Origin: Branchiostoma floridae
Taxonomy: Eukaryota; Chordata; Leptocardii; Amphioxiformes; Branchiostomatidae
Assembly (NCBI RefSeq): GCF_000003815.2
Contig: NC_049990.1
Location: 16,792,317-16,856,316 of the forward strand
Reading direction: 5' to 3'
Length of the DNA: 64,000 bases
The notes under the pieces were generated by a model that saw only the letters and a list, made by a program, of their open reading frames with translations, did not search any database and had not been told where the DNA came from. The translations under genes were made by a program, and so were the position numbers. Shown here in pieces: positions 26,901-38,900 of the stretch. Position 1 is the first letter of the stretch, and each line of letters starts with the position of its first letter.

Positions 26901-29900
26901 TACCGGTACGCTGTACCGATACCCAGCCCTAGTAGGTAGGTCTTGGAAGCTAAAGGATAAAATGAATGAATGAACTTTATTGCACAACATTTGCACATCG
27001 TAAGGCAACAGTAACAAGTCAATTAATACAATTAATACAATGATAAGTTCTATAACTACATACAAATATAGTATAGCTCTCTCTTTTTTATGAAGGTGTA
27101 GTTTTTTTCGCCCTCTAGTCTACGCTTTATTTTTGCTAATATATTTCCGATTCTAGACGCCAGGGTCGTTTGCTTTGTATCCTGCTGTTGTATTTGCGCT
27201 GGGTGATAGCTGTGATCTAAAGTGATAATTTGTACCCTCAGAGGCAATGATTACGTGGATTCTGGTTGGCGTTTCTTGGAAACCATTACGTAATCAGCTA
27301 TCAAGAGATGTTTCACGCAGTTCGGCTGCATCTATAGTTGAATGACCTGTCTTGCGCATCCAAAGGTGCTATCTCACTGCGCTTGGGGCACCGGTGCGGC
27401 ACTGCGGGGTTCGAAAGGTTACTCCACGAATTTTAGAGATTAAGAACGAATTTGTCTTACTTTTGTGTAGTTGTGTTGTCTTCTAAGTAATACTTTTAGG
27501 TATTACGCAATATATAAATCATAAAGTATCAGCGACAATTGCACAACAATGCCACAGTGAACGAACCCTGCAGTGCCGCACCGGTGCCTCAAGTGCAGTG
27601 AGATACCAACTTAACTGAAAGCGTTGTTTAAAGCGATCAAATAAGGACGCTCCTAATATAGTACTACGTTCTACGATAATTCTAGGTAAAAAAAACGATT
27701 TTGTACGCCTCTATATTCTGGGTTGATAACTCTTGTACCTAAAGCCATGACTATTTCATATTCTTCTCTAAGCTGGATTTCGTCTACAGTTGAGCACATG
27801 AGAGATATGATCTCGTCTTCGCCGTTTAGTACGTCAAACAACGCCCGAGGAAAAATATCATCGAGAATATATTAGATGCGCCATGAGTTTTCGATCGATG
27901 TTAGAGATTGGAGCCATAGATAAGCGAGTTATTTTGAATGGCGGCGGCGCAAACGGTTGGCCTACTTTTCTTCACTGTATGCATCGTGCATTCGTTACTG
28001 TCATTTTTTTTAAGGCGGGTATCTCACTAAAGATGCGGCACGTTGGCGATCTTTCTGCGGCACGGGGGCGACCTCTCTGTGGCATGTTTGCGGCCTCGCT
28101 GCAGCACGTTAGCGACCTCTCTGCGTCCCTTTGGCGTCCTGTTTGCGGCACGTTGGTGACCTTACTGCGTTCTGTTGGCGAGCTATTTGCGGCATGTTGG
28201 CGACCTCACTGCAGCACGTTGGCGATCTTGCTGCGGCACGTTGTCTAAATAGCCAATATAACCGCCCTTCGGCGTAACACACCAGCTTCTGTATCTGTAA
28301 CTAAATAGCCGATATAACCGCCCTTCGACGTAACACATCAGCCTCTGTATCTGTATAGATATATCCGGTTTGGTACAACTGCCTTTCGGCGTAACACACC
28401 AGCTTCGCATGCACGCGGCGCGGCAGCAGCTGGTTATATTTCACTGAACGACCCGTCACACCTTACTTTTGTAAAGACTGCAAGTTTTCTTTTAAACTAT
28501 CCAGCGAAGATGCCCCTACTGTGCTTGGTGATAACAAATTCCACTCTACGGTAGCCCTTAAAAAATAGGAATATTTTGAACACATCAAATCTTAGCTTGG
28601 TAACTCTGGTACTTGAAGGCATGGCTATGTCTTTTTTGCACGTCCCAAACGCATTGCGCACAACGGATATACAGCGGAAATTGAGGCTGAATCCCCCGTG
28701 TACCGTTGAAAGAAACTCTCCGGTAGGGCTGATAGAGTTGGTATTCAACGCCGTCAAGGTCAAAATTACCCCGTGGCCCGAGTGCAAGTGAACTAACTGT
28801 GTCGGGTGCAACAGAGAAATACATCTTTACGCAAAATAGTCATTGGTAGTCTTGTAAACTAGTGTTTCTTGTTAACATGTGGCGTCACATACTAGTAGTT
28901 CCGATGGTAATTTCTGTATCGTAGACAATTGCTGCCTTTTTAGCGTTATGTGTTTATATATATATATAATTTCGTCACTTTAAGTCTATTAGAATCTTTG
29001 CCCCAGTGGGATGTTTGTTGGCTTAGTTGGTTAGGGATTTAGCATTTAAGCTTTTTAATATGGGTTCGAACTCGATGTGCTATTTTTTTATGAATCTCAA
29101 TAAGTGGTTAGATCATTGTACATTGGTTTCGATTTCATACAATGAAAAACATTGCGATTTCCAGTAAAAAAAAAATACCCTGTATATAATTTGGGCTCGA
29201 AATTGAATATGTGACATTCTGACCGCGGCCATTGTGTTAATAGACGTCTCGTGTTTTACCCAATGGTCGCAAGAAAAAAAAATTGCCAAAAAAAATCGCA
29301 AATTCACCACAAAAAATTGTCGCAGGCTCATTGTACATTGAGATACTGTAAATGCAGAAATATTCGCGATGGTTTTATGTTCGCGGTTTTCGCGTTGCCA
29401 GTTCACCGCGAACTTAAAACCACCGCGAACATTTTCTCATGGCAATATGAGACTACAGTGCACGCTGCTACCGCGAATTTAAAACCACCGCGAACAGTCC
29501 TTTTTTCGCTACCGCGAAATAAAACCCCGCGAACTTAAATGAATTTACAGTACCTACGCTGCATACTAGGGCTGGGTACCGGTACAGAAAATTCAGGTCC
29601 AGGTCCAGTTCAGGTCCAGAGGATCAGGTCCAGGTACGGACCTGAACCTGGACCTGATTCAGTATGACTCATGCCAATGGTCCATTTCACTACAAAGAAA
29701 TCTGTTTGGTGGAGTATTAGACATAACACTGGCGTTTTAAAATACTACAACGCTAACTGCACCTGTACGATTGACTGTAAACATTGGTAGAAATTACTAT
29801 AAACTCTACTCTACTTCACTCTTGTCATTTTCTTCCAACTGCAAGCGCCAAAACGTATGAATGCCTTATAAAATAATATGTTAATTTTCTAATCGGTCCA

Positions 29901-32900
29901 ACATACGGTCCACCTAATTTTTTCGGGTCCGGTTTTTCTGGACCGGTCCAATAAGAAAAACCGGCTTTGTACCGGTACGCTGTACCGATACCCAGCCCTA
30001 CTGCATACTAATATCGCCGCCACTGGTGTGTTGACGTTAGAAACCGATGATACTTCACACGGGGCCCCTCAGTGACGTTATCTGAGTCAGACTGATTCTT
30101 CCACTTATTGCTTCATCACCTAACCACGGTACCGACAGATCTGGAACGAGCCTGTTGTAATTGCTCTACCGAAAGATCCCACGCAAGAGAGAAAATAATC
30201 GATACAGTTCTACGTTTGTCAATCGTAGTTTCGCACGTAACTGCTTTTGTGAGCTTAAGCCGACGAGCAAAATGAGATGTGTTTTCAGTCCTGACAAAAA
30301 AGGGTTGTTACGTAGATGATGGTTGGACAACAAGGTACAATGTAATAAAATACGCTTAACAGCAGTTACCTATGCAACTGAATATGATTTCGGAAACGTT
30401 TTAGATAGCATCCACTATCTTTCGTCTTTAGCCTTAACTAGAAATTGGTATGCAAATGAGTTAAAGTCAAATTTTAGATAGTGCTATAATGTTGGTGGGT
30501 AAAGATTCCATCACACCTAACAAATACAATTTTTGCGTGAAATTCTTTATATCCCTGTCACGTTATCCACGATCTTCGGGCGTATCGATGGAAGATCGGC
30601 CATATCTAAGATCGACAGTGGGTTGCGCGTGTTTTCCATCTGAAAACCACTGTCACATAGAAGCTCTACTTTGTACCTTGTACAATTGTTGTGCAATAAA
30701 GTTATTATTATAAGCGAGGCTCGGGCGAATGTCGCAGACTCGTCGTCCGATCGATTTTCGCGCAATGAGACAGGGGTATAAGGACACTGGTATTTCAGCC
30801 CCATATTATACTACCAACTATGGTCGGTTGGATAACTGGAAAAACAACATTGTTTCCCCCTAGGCCTTATATGTATTTTCAATGCAAATTCGTTATATGT
30901 ATAATGTAATAAATAGCTTTCGCTTCACTTGATGTTTAATGTTCGTATCAGAATTAACGACCAAAGCAGATAAATGTGAAATCGTTAAATTTGTTTGTTT
31001 TTTATTGTGAAAGAAATCGCGTTCGAATGTATGCCATGTGTTAATTGGCATACGTTTGCGCTTATAGTAGAATTATGAAATATTAGATATTTTGACGTTG
31101 ATATTTTCTATCAGCATCGCCCGTCCTTTCACACAAAATCTTGAATACTTTCAGAACATATTTATCATCTTTTATACTGACGTAATACTTCCAGTTCTTG
31201 AATACGGTGACATGAAACGTGCCTCTTGCATTCGGGATGCAATGTCTCGATTTTGTGTACCTAGGAATAAGCGTATTCGGAACGTTTAGCAATGACTACA
31301 AGATATTTCACAAACATCTTGCTCTTTTCTCTTTTAGTATAAAACATCACATTATTTAGTATGCTATTCAGGTACACGATGTTTATGATAAAGCTAGGAA
31401 GACATCCGCAAGAATTGGATCTTCTGATTGTCGTTATCAGGTCAAAATTTTGACATACGATTAGATCAAGGTTATTTCTTTCAACGTACAGTCAAGGAGG
31501 TTAAAGAATTGGTACAGTATATTTGATATGCCGTTGCGGTGCCTCGAAGTTTCTGCTGGAGAGATCTGTAGTACCGGGTACCAGGACCGGGTAGCTAGCG
31601 AGTTTTGGTCGGGGACCCAAGGCAGTCAGCCCGCAGATCTCACATAGTGCTCCGGGAGAGTTTAAGCCTGAAGGAGTTATCGTACTTGATAAACTGTCCT
31701 AGCTGCCCGATCCCGGCTGGCTCCCAGGGTAAATCTGTAGGCATTCGATCGTGTTACCGTCGTTGGGAATATACCAAAATATCAGGTCACGATTTGGGGT
31801 TTAGAAGTACGGGGAAGGGTACAAGAACTAATACTTCTGTTTCACAACGTTAAATAGCACCGGAGTAGTACCGCGTTTTTAGTATGCCGTGACTGTTTAT
31901 TGATGTTTCGACTAGAGAGGATGTAAGATTCGAATCGTATTGCTAGTGTTGGGAATATATATCTGGTCGCGATTCTTAGTTACGAGGGACATATAAAAAA
32001 GAACCAGGACTTCTTTCAACGTAAAATAGGATCTGATTGTGAAGATTTCACAGAAATTGAATCTTACTACCATTGTTTAAAATGGTCACATTTTGAGGGG
32101 TTTAGGAGCAAGAAAAGATACCTACAGGCCGATTTGAGCTTCTCATCAATAAATAAATGTACAAACAAACAAATAAATACTAGAACCAAGACTTCTGTTA
32201 TTCTTTAACGTGGAATATCACCGCATTTTAGTAGGCTGTAACATTGTCTCAGCATTTTAGTTGGAATTGAATCTTGTTATAGGAATATATTATCAAGTCA
32301 CAATTTGGGGTTTCAAGGAACAGAAAAAAAATTACTAGAACCAAAACGTATTTTGTTCCTGGGAAAAAATAATAGCGCTTATTTTAGTATTCCGTGACGG
32401 TGTCTCGATATTTGAGCTATAAAAACTCCTTAAGGAATCGAATCTTGTTACTACTGTTGGGAATATATTATGAGGTCACGATTTGAGGATTCGAATGGCA
32501 AGAAAATATACTCGAGTTAAACCGCTACCATAATGATGTGGGATCCCAAGTGTATCGACTGTTTAGGCTCAAAGCACACGGTAATACAAATGTCGCAGTA
32601 CGTGCCGTTTGCTTGGTTTACCCGATATCAGAAAGCTTTTGTAGATATCTCACTCGGTTGCGCCTGTGGGTGACTGTTTGCGAAATACAATCGCCAACTG
32701 GTCGCAAATACGCGCTATTCGGCGCAAATTTGTCACAATTTTATTTTATTTTTATTTTTATTGAACAAACACATAAAGGCAAAATAACAGACAAGTAGCG
32801 GCCCACTCAAGTTAAGACAACTTATATCGGTGCCGCTATTAAAGGAAAATAAGAATAACATATGATTGACAAGATGCAATAAATCTGTACAAATGGAATA

Positions 32901-35900
32901 CTAATGTATTGACTGGTAGAAGCGCAAGTCCTGGTACCCCCCACTCCCGGAAATTTTGGTAGGACACGGAACAAAAAAAAACATGGTTAGAAACGGCAAG
33001 TTTGCATAATGTAGTTCTGGGTTGAAGACATAATCAAACAGTTTGTGGAATAGTTGCAAAGGGAAGTACCAAAAAGTAGTAAATGTTTGATTTCACCATC
33101 AGAAAGAGAGAAAATATCGAAAAGATGTCACAAAAAATTGTTTAAAAAAAAGGTATTAGGAAAAGGCGCAAAATAGAGGCCAAACGCTTGATTAGTGCAA
33201 ATTTATTTTTCGCTTTATGTTAAAGATTGTATTGTATTGTACTTGTCAGAGTAGATTGGGGGGTCCTGTTTATTTGATTACCTTACCCAGGATAAAGGTG
33301 TCACCGTAACTCAAGTTGGACTATGTGGAGCTCCGTCTCAATCCAGAGACGGCGGACTGAAATGTTCTAGAAGGTGCCTCGAGCACGTTACAGGGGAAGG
33401 GCTGGCAACCACTCCCTGTGAAAATGTACCCTGCTACTGAAATAACAAGGAAACATACTGTCTTATGTGACACTAGACCAGTGCTCTAGCCAGCTCGAAG
33501 TTGTTTTCCGTCAGCCAATTCCCATTGTCGCGAAAACCGCGAAAACACTATTCCAGGAGTTAGAGAGACCAAGGAGGTTATTGGAGAGACCGAACTGAGA
33601 TCTTGAAAAACGGGTTTTTAATGAGATTATCGTATGCGAAAGGGCACCGACACACATTATCAACAATCATAACAATAGCAAGACAAACAGTGTGTGGCTT
33701 TTACGGCCGTGGACGGCGTCCCCAAGCCGCCTGTAGCTTCCACCAAGGATTTTTGTCTGTCAAGGTTGACGGATTGGTTTTAAAATTTTTCCGTCAGACG
33801 CAGCAAATTTCCGCCAATTGACGGAAAAACGAACGCTGGCTAGAGCCCTGCACTAGACACTACGAGGGTCTGAAGACTCTGAACTTAACCGTTCACAGGG
33901 TACGAAATGTCTCAGCAACTGAGCTCTAGAAGGTCTGCACTTTGACCAAGGGGGCGTCATCCGCGATTTAAAAAAAAAAAGTCGTTACGCACATGACATC
34001 GTGCCGGAGAAAGTCCACAGACATTGTTTTGAATAGTTACGTTGTCGACTGCTCGGTCACTTACCCAGTCACGCGTGCACATATATACAAGGCGTGGCGT
34101 TGTTAGAAAGGCAAGACACGTAAGCGCGTGCAGTCACGTTGAAATGGATGTCTGATATTGGTCCAGTCTAGTTCCATCCGGCTAGAGTTTGTTGAAAGGA
34201 ACCGAAATAATGGGATTCTATGACAAAATCTTTAAAATGTTGTTTCGCTGTCGTTTGAGACAGTTTGAGCTCATGAGAAATGAAACCTTTTCGCCGCCAT
34301 TTGGGATAGCTGTTAACATTCTGAAATTCACCTGTAACTTATTTGAATTGGATTGTACAAAAATCCTGTATAAAATACAAGTTAAGTAATCCCAGTGTGG
34401 ATATGGGAAGAAGTACCGCTTACTGCATTGTCTATCTTGATATCTTTTAGCCTGTATTGTATTCAGCCTGAAATTTAGCTTTCTTCAATTCTTCCTTTTT
34501 TTTTGCCACGGTGAAATCTTCATTGTGACTACAACCGCAATACAGTTATTATTGTTTCCGAGATTTTAGTTCTGTTTAAAATAGTCTGTTAAAGAATACG
34601 TTTTCTTCGTTGTTTTGGCGTCACCATGTGACCGTTTTGCCGCGACGCCGCGTTGTTCAAGGACGACGATGCATAATCATTATGACTTGTTATATTAGTC
34701 ATCGTGATTGCATAATGGTGAGTGAGTCGTTCATTTTTATCAGATGAGTCATCGTTTTTTCTCACTGGTAGAATTGGACCAAACGACGCCATATATAGAA
34801 TTGCACTGAATTTGACGTGGCTCGTTGCGGGACCATTCGGTTACCTTATTGATTGATTGATTGATCTTATAGGGTAGTCCCTTCAGTCTAGATGACTGAT
34901 TTCCAAGGGAGCCCTGAGACATGTTCGCACATGTTTACACGGTGGGGTTATAACGCCCCTTACGGGGTGACATACCCTTTCGCTGGTAAATCACCGTGTG
35001 GCTGATACGGTATGGAGGTTCGCCAGGCCTCCATCCGGGTGATTTGAAGTGAATCACCAACTACAGACAGAAGGGTTTGTTCCATCTCACACCGCACCAT
35101 CGCACCTTATTCGATTTTTACCTCCGGGAAGAAGGGTCATTTCCTGAAAGAGTATTATAGTTGGTTCTGTCCTTAGTACCTTCATAGTTAAAACTCACGA
35201 TCCATTTTGTACATTCGTATGAAAATTGGCATGTCGTTTTGCCGTTATTTTACACAGTAGCAGTTCTTTTTAAGATAATTGTGATACTTCAGAAAACAAA
35301 CACCCCTATTTTAATGAAATTGTGGAACAGGCCATTAATGTCGCCGGTTTTTGTTGTTTTGCGATGCTTGATTTGTCTCCAAGCAGATGTTGGAAGTCTC
35401 CAATTTTCAAGAATTAAGGAAACAAAGCGCTTCTAGCTCCACTTGATTGTTGTAGCAAGTATAGAGTTTGTAAAGCGTTACACACATATGTTGTTATCAT
35501 TGTTCTGTCATTATGTATATATATTTGTTTATATTTTTATTGTCAGTATCATAGCTACGTTTATAAAGTTTAGTTTGTTCTTTGTACGTGGTATAAATGA
35601 ATAGAATGAATTACTAACTTGAGCGCAGTGCCACAATGCCTTCGTCTTAAATCAAGGGGAAACATGTTGTAAAGATGTGGCGACACTGCATTGTAGTTTA
35701 GACTTTACGTGCGTCATACTTGCTAAGGCGGCTATCATGTTGAACTGCTGGGAAGTCACGCATGGTAGAATAGGGGTGATATATTCTAACAACATGTAGA
35801 AAGGGGTTTGAGATTGCGATTACGACGCTGCATAGTAGTTAAGACTTACTGCACACCTTGTCTAGCGGATGAGGATATTAAGTTAAACTGCTGGGAAGTC

Positions 35901-38900
35901 GTGCATGGAAGGACAAGGCGAACATAGCCGAATAACATCTAGAAAAGAATGTCGCCACCACGAAGCTGCATAGTAGTTAAGACTTACTGCATGCCTTGTC
36001 TAGCGGAGGCGGATATTATGTTAAACTGTTTGGAAGTCGTGCATGGTAGGACAAGGCGAATATAGCCCTATATCACCTATAAAAGAATGTCGCCACCACG
36101 AAGCTGCATAGTAGTTAAGACTTACTGCACGCCTTGGCTAGCGGAGGCGGATGTTATGTGAAACTGCTGGGAAGTCGTGTTGGCCCTTTCGGCATGTACC
36201 GATGGTTCGTGCGTCATCAATGACGTCATTCGTCAAACCATAGCAGTTTCCCGTCGCTTTGGTCGAACGGCTCTGCAACTTGGGTACTGTCTACGAATAG
36301 ACTGATCCTGACTGCCAATCACAATTTGCGATTCAACCAATGATATCATATCAATTAGCGGTTCGACCAATCAGAATGTGGCAAGTTGTAGATACATTTG
36401 CATGTCGTCATTTTGACATAAGTGGGCGGAGCTATCGGATCGAAGTCCTTTATGTGTTTTGCCGTCTTGCAATCGATAGATTTAGAGGTCAAAGCTGTGC
36501 ACTTGGCACACGTTGATAGGTATGAGCGGAAGTCGCCGTGTTACATGCGTCTCACGTTGTACAATGATTAATCGTAACATAAACCGGGCGTTCGCCCAAC
36601 ATTGCGCACACATAAAACGTTGAGCATCGACTGTTGAATAACACGACCTCTCGGGCGTTGACCCGCGCTGTTGTAAATTGTTCGGGCTCACAGTCCAATC
36701 GGATAATCCGTCAAAGTTCAACACGTAGGCCTGCTTTCTTGTTGGGNNNNNNNNNNNNNNNNNNNNNNNNNNNNNNNNNNNNNNNNNNNNNNNNNNNNNN
36801 NNNNNNNNNNNNNNNNNNNNNNNNNNNNNNNNNNNNNNNNNNNNNNNNNNNNNNNNNNNNNNNNNNNNNNNNNNNNNNNNNNNNNNNNNNNNNNNNNNNN
36901 NNNNNNNNNNNNNNNNNNNNNNNNNNNNNNNNNNNNNNNNNNNNNNNNNNNNNNNNNNNNNNNNNNNNNNNNNNNNNNNNNNNNNNNNNNNNNNNNNNNN
37001 NNNNNNNNNNNNNNNNNNNNNNNNNNNNNNNNNNNNNNNNNNNNNNNNNNNNNNNNNNNNNNNNNNNNNNNNNNNNNNNNNNNNNNNNNNNNNNNNNNTA
37101 TATACGAGTTATACATGTACGTGGGGTTATCAATAAGTCCCCGACTTTACCGAGAAAAAATAAGCACAGCTCAGATTTCGAAGCATAGATGTCAAGTATA
37201 AAGTCTTATATAAATATGTACCAAAATTCAAATTAGTGTGATCATTACTTTGCAGGCGACACCCAGTAACGTTAGGTGAGGGAGAAGGAAAAAAACGTGG
37301 ACAATTGACCTGACCTGAGTGTGTGGGTCAATTTGCGCTGCTGGAAGTTAAAAACCCAATTCTTTTTGCTTGAAATAGGAAGAGAATCATTATCAAACAT
37401 TTTGACAACGTCTTTTGTTAATTTATGGCATGGGAAACTAGACCCACACATGTCTGATCACAATTCACACAACTTTTTTCTCGCCACTTACCTTCTAATT
37501 TAGAAAAAACGAATGCCTGGAAAGTAATGACTCCAATGATTTGTAATTTGGAGGATATTGATAAAAGACTTCATACTATGAAGTTGTGCCTGAAAATCTG
37601 AGTTGTGCTTGTTATTTCTTGGTGAGGCCAAGAACTTATTGAACCCCCCTCGTATATGCCTCTCTAACTCTAACTAAGAACCATATGTTTATGCTGCTAT
37701 TGAGAATGAGCACGGTATATATTTTCCTTACGATCTATGCCTCACCATACAATATACTAATAATAATACCAGAACGTCAGCGTTATCTCAATAAAGAAGC
37801 ACACGAAATTGCCAACTACAGTCTTCCTCAAAATTGAAATGACCAATCACCCACGATCACGTAACCTAACATACACGTAACGTCAGCAAAATGCCAGGAA
37901 GTTGGTACCGTCCGCTGCCTTTTAATTCATGGCCGGTCGCAAGGCGTTGAATGTCAAATCCCAACTGCAGTCTCCCAAAAATTCAAATGAACAATTACCC
38001 ACGATCACGTGACCTAACGGACACGTGACGTCAGGAAAATGCCAGAAAGTTGATATCGCCCGCCAACTTTTCTTTCGCTTTGGCCGGTCACGAGGCGTTG
38101 AATTTATAATTCCAACTGCAGTTTTCCCCTAAATTTAAATGAACAATCACCCACGATCACGTATCCTAACGTACACGTAACGTCAGCAAAATGCCAGGAA
38201 GTCGGTACCGTCCGCTGCCTTTTATGAGTTATGGCCGGTCGCGAGGCGTTAAATTTTGAATTCCAATTGCAGTTTTCCCCTAAATTTAAAGGACCAATCA
38301 CCTACGATCACGTGATCTAACAGACATATGACATCAGCAAAGTATCAGGAAGTTGATACCGCCCGCCGCCTCCGCTGGGTGATGGCCGATTACGTGACGT
38401 CTGTCGCATAGTATGGCGTCATCAAGTTGCATAGTATGGCGTCATCAAGTTGCTTTTAATGGATAACTTTCCAGAATATCATATATTATATCGGCCCCAT
38501 AAAATGTCTAGACGAAGGGTACAGAATATTCAGTCGATGACTTTGGGACCTGTTGTGATACGCAGCTTTAAATCAAGCCATATAGCACGAGAGTTTATTG
38601 CTCGGCTGTAGAGTTGGTAGTTTTATTATACTGACTGTGGTATATGTCTAGACATTAACTAGGGGACACAACCTTGCACAGGGCTTAAAATACTTTTTTT
38701 CTGCATACCTGCATGGTGCAGGTAACATTGAGAATTACCTGCACCAGACAAACTTTACCTGCAACACTCTGAATTTAGGAGGTATGAATCATACTAAAAT
38801 TGTTCAGGAACCATTGCTATTTTTTCTTTGAATTTATATTTTATAGGTAGTAACATTCAATGCAACTAATAACAATCCACATGCACTTACATCATAATTA

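Noticed and set aside
27883-28248. 121-codon forward frame
   Set aside because: It runs through a 24-bp minisatellite whose length is a multiple of three. The repeated peptide shows no domain.
28497-28824. Two overlapping minus-strand frames of 79 and 104 codons
   Set aside because: They look protein-like in places but share words with 27700-27840 (TAACTCTTGTACCT...GCCATG), so a dispersed repeat remnant is more likely. No family was recognised.
36634-37188. Open frames spanning the N block
   Set aside because: They cross 352 undetermined bases and have no meaning.
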